Positions 1 to 5,465 of a DNA stretch of 6,832 nucleotides are shown one piece after another. This stretch comes from an uncultured Ruminococcus sp. (lineage in GTDB: Bacteria > Bacillota > Clostridia > Oscillospirales > Acutalibacteraceae). Numbering within the stretch: position 1 is the first letter of the stretch; the number at the start of each line of letters is the position of its first letter. Location: contig CACXGJ010000045.1 of assembly GCA_902767125.1 (NCBI GenBank), positions 1 to 6,832 on the forward strand, in the 5' to 3' direction. The position numbers and the translations under genes are program-made. The notes under the pieces are model-generated. The model had not been told where the DNA came from. It worked only from the letters and a program-made list of their open reading frames with translations, and made no database searches.

Positions 1-1066
1 AGGTATGATGTTCGACAGAGGATATATCACACCTTATATGTGTACTGATACAGATAAGATGGAAGCTGTTATAGATGATGCTTATATTCTTATCACAGAC
101 AAGAAAATCTCAAATATACAGGAAATACTCCCGCTTCTTGAGGAGATCGTAAAGTCGGGCAAGAAGCTCGTTATAATCGCAGAGGACATTGAGGGTGAAG
201 CTCTTACAACTCTTATCCTTAACAAGCTCCGTGGAACATTTACCTGTGTAGGCGTAAAGGCTCCTGGTTTCGGTGACAGAAGAAAAGAGATGCTCAAGGA
301 TATAGCTACACTTACAGGCGGACAGGTAATTTCAAGTGAAATAGGTCTTGAACTCAAGGATACTACTCTCGACCAACTTGGACATGCTCGTCAGGTTAAA
401 GTTGACAAGGAAAATACTATCATTGTTGACGGTTCGGGCGATCAGAGCGAGATAAAGGCAAGAGTTTCACAGATAAAAGCACAGATAGAAATATCTACAT
501 CCGACTTTGACAGAGAGAAGCTTCAGGAAAGACTTGCAAAGCTTGCAGGCGGTGTAGCAGTTATCAAGGTAGGTGCTGCAACAGAGATCGAAATGAAAGA
601 GAAGAAGCTCCGCATAGAAGATGCACTTGCAGCTACAAAGGCAGCCGTTGAAGAAGGCATTGTTGCAGGCGGCGGTACAGCACTCCTTAATACAGCCGAT
701 TCTGTAAAGGCTCTCGTTGAATCGCTTGACGGTGATGAGAAGACAGGTGCAAAGATAGTTCTCAAAGCACTTGAGGAGCCTGTACGTCAGATTGCTGCAA
801 ATGCAGGTCTTGAAGGTTCAGTCATCGTTGACAAGATAATGTCGGCAGATACAGTAGGCTACGGCTTCAATGCTCTTACAGAAACATATGCTGATATGAT
901 GGAAAACGGTATCGTTGACCCGACAAAGGTTACCCGTTCAGCTCTCCAGAATGCCGCATCAGTTGCAAGTATGGTTCTCACAACAGAATCACTTGTTGCC
1001 GACAAAAAAGAACCTCCCATGCCTCCGGCACCTCCCGTAGACCCCTCAATGGGCGGAATGTACTAA
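1..1066 (+). CDS. groL: 60 kDa chaperonin GroEL, C-terminal part (5' end outside window)
   Basis: GroEL is the cytoplasmic ATP-driven chaperonin that folds proteins in a double-ring cavity with GroES. About 354 residues are visible, against roughly 540 for a full protein; the frame is open to the window edge (a Gly codon at bases 2-4 precedes the first Met), so the Met at base 5 is internal. Counting from that Met: FDRGY (3-7) of the apical domain, KISNI (34-38), VKAPGFGDRRK (84-94), TSDFDREKLQERLAKLAGG (165-183), KVGAATEIEMKEKK (188-201), then IEDALAAT, whose Asp206 matches the catalytic ATPase Asp398 of E. coli GroEL, AGGGTAL (221-227), and DPTKVTRSALQNAASVA (305-321). The tail is proline-rich and ends in one GGMY instead of a run of GGM repeats. 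Promoter, groES and any CIRCE operator would lie upstream. A terminator follows the stop codon. Confidence 0.97.
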   Translation, partial: GMMFDRGYITPYMCTDTDKMEAVIDDAYILITDKKISNIQEILPLLEEIVKSGKKLVIIAEDIEGEALTTLILNKLRGTFTCVGVKAPGFGDRRKEMLKDIATLTGGQVISSEIGLELKDTTLDQLGHARQVKVDKENTIIVDGSGDQSEIKARVSQIKAQIEISTSDFDREKLQERLAKLAGGVAVIKVGAATEIEMKEKKLRIEDALAATKAAVEEGIVAGGGTALLNTADSVKALVESLDGDEKTGAKIVLKALEEPVRQIAANAGLEGSVIVDKIMSADTVGYGFNALTETYADMMENGIVDPTKVTRSALQNAASVASMVLTTESLVADKKEPPMPPAPPVDPSMGGMY

Positions 1067-1090
1067 TTCATAATAATCAATAATTGAATA

Positions 1091-1126
1091 AAAAAGAGCA
1101 GGCAGAAAAATTCTGTCTGCTTTTTT
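1091..1126. terminator. Rho-independent terminator, probably bidirectional, between convergent genes
   Basis: An 11-bp stem pairs 1097-1107 (AGCAGGCAGAA) with 1111-1121 (TTCTGTCTGCT) around an AAA loop, with one G-U pair on the plus-strand RNA. The plus strand continues into a T run (1121-1126), fitting groL termination. The A run at 1091-1095 gives a U tract on the opposite strand, so the same hairpin can also end the lipoprotein transcript, whose stop codon is at 1131-1133. Seen directly; termination efficiency is inferred. Confidence 0.88.
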
Positions 1127-1130
1127 GATT

Positions 1131-2192
1131 TTATTTGTAATAATATCTTTCGTTGTAGTAGAAATGTTTTTTGCCGTCATGGTCGGTAAAATATTTTATT
1201 GAGTTGTCGTATTCGTCAATGTACCACGAGTTGAGGGGCTGTTCGGCGTTATATTCCGCATAAGCCATTATCCTTTCGGAATTTTTGACAATGGGCTGTA
1301 CATCAAATTCATCTGTATCAAAGTCAATGGAGTTTATCATGACGGAGCTGTAATCATTTCCGCCGATGTATGTGAGGATATGCTCGGCTCTGTCATAGTC
1401 GGTGACAATGCCGATATGTTCAAATGACCAGCCCGAGCCGTCCCATGAGAAGAATACAAGACCGCCTTTTTTATAATCTATGTCATAGGGAGAAATATCC
1501 GTATGTACAGGGGTATTTGTATCCTTGAAGTCATCGAGCTTTATGTTTGCGGTAGGAGTATACCAGACTTTGTTTTGGTCTAAATTGAAGGATTGTACAA
1601 TGCTGTCTTTTTTTTCGTTGCGGGGATCGGCACAGTATGAGTAATAAAATTCGGAGTCACTTTTTTCATCCGAATGGTAGCCTGCCTGATACAGACACCA
1701 GCTCACGAAGATAGAACACCACTCATAGACGATATAAGGGCTATAGCTGTCGAGGACATATTCCTGAAACCAACGGGTATATTCTGTATTTCCCGTCATA
1801 TTGCTTCCGTTTCGGGCAGTTGCACCTGTCCAGAGATTGCCTTCCGACCTGACCTGCTCAACGGACATATCCTCAAGGGAGTAAGCCAGATATCCCTCTT
1901 GGGACAGTGCAATATCATGTACTCTTTGCATGAAAGAAGAATCCCTGTTATTTTTCAGTGCTGACATGAGTCTTTGATAATATTTACAGGAGCGGTATTC
2001 GTCCGAAAATCTTTTTGACTGGTCATAGGATATCTTGGGGACATCATTTACCGAGCTTTCGGTGCTTTCGGATACTTCGGAAATATTTTCGGACTCGACA
2101 GGCACATTTGTTTTTATTTCGGACTGACAGCCGACAATATATATTGAGGTTACAAGACAAAGAAAAGTTAATGTAAATTTTTTATTTTTCAT
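1131..2192 (-). CDS. Secreted lipoprotein with CHAP-like (Cys/His) amidase or peptidase domain
   Basis: Predicted 353-residue exported lipoprotein. The N-terminus MKNKKFTLTFLCLVTSIYIVGC is a signal peptide with a lipobox (I19-V20-G21-C22), so the mature protein would be lipidated at Cys22 and sit on the outer face of the membrane. A Ser/Glu-rich linker follows (about 30-55). The central region resembles CHAP/NlpC-P60 cysteine peptidases: EWCSIFVSWC (157-166) carries the candidate nucleophile Cys159, GGLVFFSWDGSGW (243-255) precedes EHIGIV (258-263) with candidate base His259, and YIGGND (275-280) offers a polar third residue. The tail (about 320-353) is rich in Tyr and Lys. The likely job is cell-wall peptide or amide hydrolysis, but substrate and activity are inferred. 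The start at 2192 is chosen because the signal peptide begins there, GGGAAG lies just upstream, and a consensus promoter occupies the longer open frame reaching 2270. Confidence 0.82.
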   Translation of the reverse strand: MKNKKFTLTFLCLVTSIYIVGCQSEIKTNVPVESENISEVSESTESSVNDVPKISYDQSKRFSDEYRSCKYYQRLMSALKNNRDSSFMQRVHDIALSQEGYLAYSLEDMSVEQVRSEGNLWTGATARNGSNMTGNTEYTRWFQEYVLDSYSPYIVYEWCSIFVSWCLYQAGYHSDEKSDSEFYYSYCADPRNEKKDSIVQSFNLDQNKVWYTPTANIKLDDFKDTNTPVHTDISPYDIDYKKGGLVFFSWDGSGWSFEHIGIVTDYDRAEHILTYIGGNDYSSVMINSIDFDTDEFDVQPIVKNSERIMAYAEYNAEQPLNSWYIDEYDNSIKYFTDHDGKKHFYYNERYYYK

Positions 2193-2223
2193 AATGCTTC
2201 CCACGTTAATTTTTTTTGAATAT

Positions 2224-2252
2224 ATTATAAATGGGGAAAGCAGTTTTGTCAA
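2224..2252 (-). promoter_or_regulatory. Consensus sigma-A promoter for the CHAP-like lipoprotein gene
   Basis: Read on the minus strand, a perfect -35 TTGACA (2247-2252) is followed by exactly 17 bp and a perfect -10 TATAAT (2224-2229). Transcription would start near 2217, leaving a leader of roughly 25 bases before the ATG at 2192. It sits between the stop codon of the phosphoesterase gene (2275) and the lipoprotein start, so the lipoprotein can be expressed independently of its upstream neighbour. No operator-like repeat was seen around it. Confidence 0.9.
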
Positions 2253-2274
2253 TAAATTTTGATTTTTCATACTT

Positions 2275-2769
2275 TTATTTGACGGTGAAAGTGCCGAATT
2301 TTGAATGGGGAAATTCTTTTACAGTAGTTTCGCCTGTGGCTTCATTTATCTCAATAGTGGTATACTGTCCTGCATATCCCACAGAACCCGGATTTATAAG
2401 TATAATGTTGCTCTCAAGTACAGTGAGCTGTTGATGGGTATGTCCGAAGACTGCTATATCGGCATTTTCCTGCTGACCGAGATATGTTATCTGCATGAGG
2501 CTTTCCTTTACCCTTTGGACATGACCGTGAGTTATGATGAATTTTTTTCCTCCGAGTGTAACAGTTATCAGATTAGCGAATTGACAGCACCAATCATTGT
2601 TTCCCTTGACACAGTAAAAGGTTTTGTCAGAGTGATTTTTTTGCAGGGCAGTGATGTCATTGTGACCGTCACCGCAGAATATGACGGCAGTTGCATCGGA
2701 GTGTTTTCGGAGAGCCTTTTCCATATTGAGATGATCACCGTGAGAATCCGAAAAAGCTATTATTTTCAA
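2275..2769 (-). CDS. MJ0936/YfcE-family metallophosphoesterase
   Basis: A 164-residue cytoplasmic calcineurin-like phosphodiesterase of the compact MJ0936/YfcE type (E. coli YfcE is 184 residues). All metal-binding blocks are visible: FSDSHGD (6-12, Asp8 and His10), CGDGHND (32-38, Asp34), GNND (56-59, usually GNCD or GNHD, Asn57 being the conserved ligand), THGH (80-83), and FGHTHQ (108-113) followed by NPGSVG (126-131). The family hydrolyses model phosphodiesters with Mn2+ or similar metals; physiological substrates are mostly unknown. The start is a TTG at 2767-2769: it gives the family's usual MKIIAFSDSHGD N-terminus and lies 7 bases after a perfect AGGAGG. Longer in-frame starts up to 2811 would place that AGGAGG inside the gene. 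It is transcribed away from the small-protein genes starting at 2834. Confidence 0.9.
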   Translation of the reverse strand: MKIIAFSDSHGDHLNMEKALRKHSDATAVIFCGDGHNDITALQKNHSDKTFYCVKGNNDWCCQFANLITVTLGGKKFIITHGHVQRVKESLMQITYLGQQENADIAVFGHTHQQLTVLESNIILINPGSVGYAGQYTTIEINEATGETTVKEFPHSKFGTFTVK

Positions 2770-2776
2770 GTTTTTA

Positions 2777-2782
2777 CCTCCT
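2777..2782 (-). promoter_or_regulatory. Shine-Dalgarno AGGAGG fixing a TTG start
   Basis: The minus strand reads AGGAGG, then seven bases (TAAAAAC), then TTG AAA ATA. The ideal sequence and spacing decide the start of the metallophosphoesterase at 2769 in favour of TTG rather than an upstream ATG. Confidence 0.85.
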
Positions 2783-2833
2783 GACATAATTAAAAATATC
2801 TTTGCATACATTTAATAAAGGTGGTGAGGAAGA

Positions 2834-2998
2834 ATGGATAAAATGGATAAGCAGGGTACGGAAAAGCTGTTTAATAAGCTGTCCCCCGAACAGCAGAAGC
2901 AGGTGCAGGATATCCTTTCCGACAAGGAAAAAACCAAGGAGATATTAAAGACTCCTCAAGCACAGGCTTTGATAAAAAAGCTCATGGGAGGAAATTAA
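2834..2998 (+). CDS. Small conserved-looking protein of unknown function (54 aa), first of a three-gene set
   Basis: A 54-residue charged, all-helical-looking protein beginning MDKMDKQGTEKLFNKL and ending KKLMGGN. No signal peptide, membrane segment or cysteine. Residues 17-30 (SPEQQKQVQDILSD) and 31-51 look like two amphipathic helices; the segment TPQAQALIKKLMGG (40-53) is of a style I recall from clostridial hypothetical proteins, without a name I can give. Coding is supported by the Shine-Dalgarno AAGGTGG (2818-2824, with GAGG at 2826-2829) and by the stop codon TAA falling immediately before the ATG of the next gene, which implies translational coupling. The ILSDxE string recurs in the next protein. 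An alternative in-frame ATG at 2843 is possible but less well placed. No convincing promoter was identified. Role unknown; possibly acts with the two following genes. Confidence 0.8.
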   Translation: MDKMDKQGTEKLFNKLSPEQQKQVQDILSDKEKTKEILKTPQAQALIKKLMGGN

Positions 2999-3361
2999 AT
3001 GGAAGACCTTTCCAATAAGATAAGTGAAATTTTAAGTGATCCCGAAATGATGGAACAGATAAAGGGGCTTGCGGGAATACTCGGACAGGGCAGTGAAAGC
3101 AGTCAGCCGAAGAAGCCCGAGCCGCAGAGCAATTCTCTTTCATCATTGAATATACCTGATCCGAATATGCTCGGAACGATGATGAAAATAGCACCGTTAT
3201 TGCAGTCAATGGGCGGAGACGATGACAGCATAAGACTTCTCAAAGCCCTTAAGCCCTTTCTAAAGGAGGAACGCTCAAGAAGAATCGAAGGGGCAATAAA
3301 AATGCTCGGATTTATGAAAATACTTCCGCTGCTGAAAAGCTCGGGAATAAACTTGTTTTAA
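2999..3361 (+). CDS. Conserved-looking helical protein of unknown function (120 aa), second of the set
   Basis: A 120-residue soluble-looking protein with two parts. The N-terminal helix (1-30, MEDLSNKISEILSDPEMMEQ then a hydrophobic stretch) repeats the ILSDxE theme of the 54-residue protein just upstream. A polar linker rich in Gln, Pro, Lys and Ser (31-49) leads to a C-terminal block (50-120) with NIPDPNML, MMKIAPLLQSMG, LLKALKPFLKEERSRRIEGA and a terminal KILPLLKSSG, which looks like several basic amphipathic helices. No catalytic motif is recognised. The ATG directly abuts the previous stop codon, and GGGAGG (2986-2991) inside the upstream gene lies 7 bases away, so the two are almost certainly co-translated. 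The TAA stop is also the first triplet of a palindromic repeat element. Function unknown. Confidence 0.85.
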   Translation: MEDLSNKISEILSDPEMMEQIKGLAGILGQGSESSQPKKPEPQSNSLSSLNIPDPNMLGTMMKIAPLLQSMGGDDDSIRLLKALKPFLKEERSRRIEGAIKMLGFMKILPLLKSSGINLF

Positions 3362-3390
3362 GTGAGGAATAAGGAGTGAGGAGTGGTGAG
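3359..3390 (+). repeat. Left terminal repeat, short copy
   Basis: Begins TAAGTGAGGAATAAGG and continues AGTGAGGAGTGGTGAG. It matches the left end of the longer copy (5062 onward) with only three differences in the first 27 bases, and it is the imperfect inverse of 3425-3458. Its first triplet is the stop codon of the 120-residue protein gene. Confidence 0.75.
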
Positions 3391-3424
3391 TTTTCTTGTT
3401 TTTAAAAGACTTAATGTAAAAATT

Positions 3425-3458
3425 GCTTCTCACTCTACACTCCACACTTCTCACTTTA
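3425..3458 (-). repeat. Right terminal repeat, short copy
   Basis: Read inward on the minus strand it begins TAAAGTGAGAAGTGTGG and continues AGTGTAGAGTGAGAAGC. It shares AAGTGAGAAGTG with the right end of the longer copy (5466-5498), which differs from the left-end type AGGAATNAGGAGTGAGG. The Shine-Dalgarno of the next gene follows a few bases after it. Confidence 0.72.
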
Positions 3459-3477
3459 CGAAGGGCGGTGAGATCAT

Positions 3478-3792
3478 ATGACCGAGAGTGAAATGAAAAG
3501 AATGCAGCAGGAGGCTGTAAGACGGGCAGAGGAGATGCAGAACCGTGCAAGAGCCGTTCAGCAGCAAAGTCAGCCGTCCGATAATAAGCCTGAACCGCCT
3601 GCTGAAAGGATAAATCCGCCAATTGCCGAGAATATTCGTAAACCGCCCGAAATACAAAATGAAACGGGCGGTTTGTTTGAAACACTTATGAAAGATAAGG
3701 AGCGGACTCTTATACTTGGTCTGATATTGCTGTTGATGGACGAAAAGACGGATAACAGTCTTATAATAGCATTGATGTATCTATTGATTTAG
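3478..3792 (+). CDS. Protein of unknown function (104 aa) with polar N-terminus and hydrophobic C-terminus, third of the set
   Basis: The N-terminal helix (1-30, MTESEMKRMQQEAVRRAEEM and on) is highly charged and coiled-coil-like with many Gln and Arg. A Pro/Glu/Asn-rich linker follows (31-62). The C-terminal segment begins GGLFETLMKDKERT (64-77), then two hydrophobic stretches, LILGLILLLM (78-87) and SLIIALMYLLI (94-104), joined by DEKTDN. Each stretch is short for a full membrane span, so this may be a hairpin membrane anchor or a buried helical pair. I recall similar C-termini in clostridial hypothetical proteins but cannot name a family. The start ATG follows a purine-rich AAGGGCGGTGAG. 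It is separated from the upstream gene by the 100-bp palindromic element, and its TAG stop overlaps the proA stop on the other strand. Function unknown. Confidence 0.82.
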   Translation: MTESEMKRMQQEAVRRAEEMQNRARAVQQQSQPSDNKPEPPAERINPPIAENIRKPPEIQNETGGLFETLMKDKERTLILGLILLLMDEKTDNSLIIALMYLLI

Positions 3793-5036
3793 TTTCTGAC
3801 CTGACCATTGCCTTCAATGATGAATTTCATGGAAGTAAGCTCATTAAGTCCCATAGGACCTCTTGCATGGAGTTTTTGGGTAGATATGCCTATTTCTGCA
3901 CCGAGTCCGAACATACCGCCGTCAGTGAAACGGGTTGAAACATTGACATAAACAGCGGCTGAATCAACGGATGCAGTGAATATATTTGCGTTGTTGTAAT
4001 CGTTTGTGACAATACATTCACTGTGACCTGTTGAGTATTTGGCAATATGGGCAGTGGCTTCATCGAGTGATGAAACGACCTTGACGGCTAATATATAGTC
4101 ACCGTACTCTGTTTCCCAGTCGCTTTCTTCGGCAGGGATAACACTGTCACCGAGTATTGCACGTGTTTTTTCACAGCCACGGAGTTCGACATTTTTTTCA
4201 TCGAGCCTTGCCTTGATAACGGGCAGGGCTTTTTGTGCGATATTTTCATGAACGAGGATAGTCTCGATAGCATTGCATACGGAGGGACGTGAAGTTTTTG
4301 CATTGTAGATGATATCAGCCGCCATATTTATATCGGCACTTTCATCTACATATACATGACAGTTTCCTGCACCTGTTTCGATAACAGGCACCTTGGCATT
4401 TTTAACAACAGCCTGTATAAGTCCTTTTCCGCCTCGTGGGATGAGTACATCAAGATATTCTGTCAGCTCCATAAGTTCAATGGAGGACTGTCTTGAGGTA
4501 TCCTCAATAAGCTGTACGGCATTTCTGTCAAGACCGACACTTTCAACAGCATTTTGCATTATGTAAGTAATACACTTGTTGGAGTTGATAGCTTCCTTTC
4601 CGCCACGGAGTATAACGGCATTTCCGCTTTTGAGACAGAGTACGGCAGCATCAGCCGTTACATTAGGTCTTGCCTCAAAGATTATTCCGATAACACCGAG
4701 AGGAACACGGACTTTTGTTATTTTCATACCGTTTGGTCTTGTACTTCCCGAAATAACCGTTCCGATAGGATCGGGCAGTGCAGCGACCTCAAGAACACCA
4801 TCGGCAATACCGTCAATTCTTTTTTTGTCGAGCTTGAGTCTGTCGATAAGTGCAGCCGAAAGACCGTTTTCAATGCCGTTGTCAAGGTCGATCTTATTAG
4901 CCTCGATAATCTTGTCGGCATTTTCTCTCAAAGCCTTTGCAATGGCTTTAAGAGCATCATTTTTCTTTTCGCCTGCCGTAAGCAGACATCTTGATGCTGT
5001 TTTAGCTTTTGCCCCCATTTGTTCGATAACTGTCAT
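3789..5036 (-). CDS. proA: Gamma-glutamyl phosphate reductase (glutamate-5-semialdehyde dehydrogenase)
   Basis: ProA reduces gamma-glutamyl phosphate to glutamate-5-semialdehyde with NADPH, the second step of proline synthesis, in the cytoplasm. The 415-residue product matches the usual length (417 in E. coli). Visible family blocks: VPLGVIGIIFEARPNVTADA (111-130), LKSGNAVILRGGKEA (135-149), IPRGGKGLI (199-207), ETGAGNCHVYVDE (220-232), and TSRPSVCNAIET (248-259) containing the catalytic Cys254. Near the C-terminus are FTDGGMFGLGAEIGISTQK and HARGPMGLNEL. The ATG at 5036 is preferred because GGAGG (5045-5049) lies 8 bases upstream; a TTG at 5051 would overlap that site. proB lies upstream on the same strand but an inserted element with its own gene separates them. 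No terminator hairpin was seen after the stop, which overlaps the convergent 104-residue gene. Confidence 0.97.
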   Translation of the reverse strand: MTVIEQMGAKAKTASRCLLTAGEKKNDALKAIAKALRENADKIIEANKIDLDNGIENGLSAALIDRLKLDKKRIDGIADGVLEVAALPDPIGTVISGSTRPNGMKITKVRVPLGVIGIIFEARPNVTADAAVLCLKSGNAVILRGGKEAINSNKCITYIMQNAVESVGLDRNAVQLIEDTSRQSSIELMELTEYLDVLIPRGGKGLIQAVVKNAKVPVIETGAGNCHVYVDESADINMAADIIYNAKTSRPSVCNAIETILVHENIAQKALPVIKARLDEKNVELRGCEKTRAILGDSVIPAEESDWETEYGDYILAVKVVSSLDEATAHIAKYSTGHSECIVTNDYNNANIFTASVDSAAVYVNVSTRFTDGGMFGLGAEIGISTQKLHARGPMGLNELTSMKFIIEGNGQVRN

Positions 5037-5044
5037 TAAAAAAA

Positions 5045-5049
5045 CCTCC
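5045..5049 (-). promoter_or_regulatory. Shine-Dalgarno GGAGG of proA
   Basis: The minus strand reads GGAGG, eight bases, then ATG (5034-5036). It sits in the 25 bases between the proA start and the inserted element's left end, so the insertion leaves proA's own translation signal intact. Confidence 0.85.
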
Positions 5050-5061
5050 AAAATTAGTTTT

Positions 5062-5096
5062 TTAGTTAGGAATTAGGAGTGAGGAGTGAGAAGTGA
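5062..5096 (+). repeat. Left terminal repeat, gene-bearing copy
   Basis: Begins TTAGTTAGGAATTAGG and continues AGTGAGGAGTGAGAAGTGA. It lies immediately downstream of the four-helix-bundle stop codon (5102-5104 on the minus strand) and upstream of the proA ribosome binding site. It is the same end type as 3359-3390. Confidence 0.75.
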
Positions 5097-5101
5097 AATT
5101 G

Positions 5102-5461
5102 TCAGTTGCCAAGAGATTGTTTTGAAGTTTTGGTTATGGCAGATAAAATTTTTTGAATTTCCTTGCAGTCAGCCGACATTGAATCAAACTGCTTTTCGGT
5201 TATATATTCACTGCCTTTCAGCAATTCAAGCCAATATATAGTTTCGGATGTTTCTTTCAATGATATATACATTTTTGACAAAAAATCCTTTTTACTTATC
5301 CCAAATTCAGCTTCGGCAATATTCGCACCAATACTTGTACCTGAACGCAGAATTTGTTTTGATAAAACATATTCGTGCTTTTCATTGCAAAGATATTGAT
5401 AAAGCTTTATTATCCTTAAAGCAAATTGCTTGCTTTTTTCAAAAACAATACTTTCCGCCAT
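5102..5461 (-). CDS. Four-helix-bundle protein (S23/23S rRNA intervening-sequence family, TIGR02436-like)
   Basis: A 119-residue protein, normal length for the family. Hallmarks: a first helix EKSKQFALRIIKLYQYL (8-24), the signature RSGTSIGANIAEAEFGISKKDF (39-60), and SLKETSETIYWLELL (67-81), followed by a C-terminal helix (about 88-112). Relatives are encoded by intervening sequences within 23S rRNA genes, and the DGR accessory protein bAvd has the same fold and binds reverse transcriptase and RNA; what stand-alone copies do is unknown. It sits inside a repeat-bounded insert, 34 bases after proB and 65 before proA, and would be transcribed with them. The only ribosome-binding-like sequence, GAGGAG (5474-5479), lies within the right terminal repeat at a long 12-base spacing, so translation may be weak. 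No reverse transcriptase or rRNA gene is in the window. Confidence 0.93.
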   Translation of the reverse strand: MAESIVFEKSKQFALRIIKLYQYLCNEKHEYVLSKQILRSGTSIGANIAEAEFGISKKDFLSKMYISLKETSETIYWLELLKGSEYITEKQFDSMSADCKEIQKILSAITKTSKQSLGN

Positions 5462-5465
5462 TATT

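Larger units (their letters stand above)
3359..3458. mobile_element. 100-bp gene-less palindromic element, MITE-like relative of the proB-proA insert
   Basis: The segment starts TAAGTGAGGAAT and ends, on the opposite strand, TAAAGTGAGAAGTG; the two arms (3359-3390 and 3425-3458) are imperfect inverted repeats made of GTGAGGAGTGAG-like units around an AT-rich centre of about 34 bp. The left arm matches the left end of the 437-bp element at 5062-5498 in 24 of its first 27 bases, and the right arm matches that element's right end at about 28 of 36 positions with one gap. No open frame is present inside. It therefore looks like a non-autonomous copy of the same family. No clear target-site duplication is visible. 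Calling it mobile is an inference from the second copy. Confidence 0.65.

Noticed and set aside
2305..2784. 159-codon plus-strand frame opposite the metallophosphoesterase
   Set aside because: The minus-strand frame carries all metallophosphoesterase motifs; the plus-strand translation has no family resemblance.
2773..2816. Possible plus-strand promoter for the small-gene operon (TTTACC or CTGACA with TATCTT or CATACA)
   Set aside because: No combination matches both hexamers well at 16-18 bp spacing; the true promoter may be weaker or use another sigma factor, so none is annotated.
3359..3458. CRISPR-like or tandem repeat array, suggested by repeated GTGAG units
   Set aside because: Units are contiguous and irregular, arranged as two inverted arms around a unique core, without uniform spacers; terminal inverted repeats explain it better.
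3275..3685. Minus-strand frame spanning the 100-bp element and the ends of two small genes
   Set aside because: It crosses a repeat element and reads antisense to two genes with good ribosome binding sites; composition is non-protein-like.
3720..3788. Weak hairpin AAGAC/GTCTT (minus strand) as a proA terminator
   Set aside because: Only a 5-bp stem with an 8-base loop and no proper U run; it lies inside the convergent coding region.
4576..5076. Long open frames on the plus strand opposite proA (also 4554-4994)
   Set aside because: They lie antisense to a fully conserved proA frame, have no ribosome binding site and no recognisable protein features; shadow frames from codon bias.
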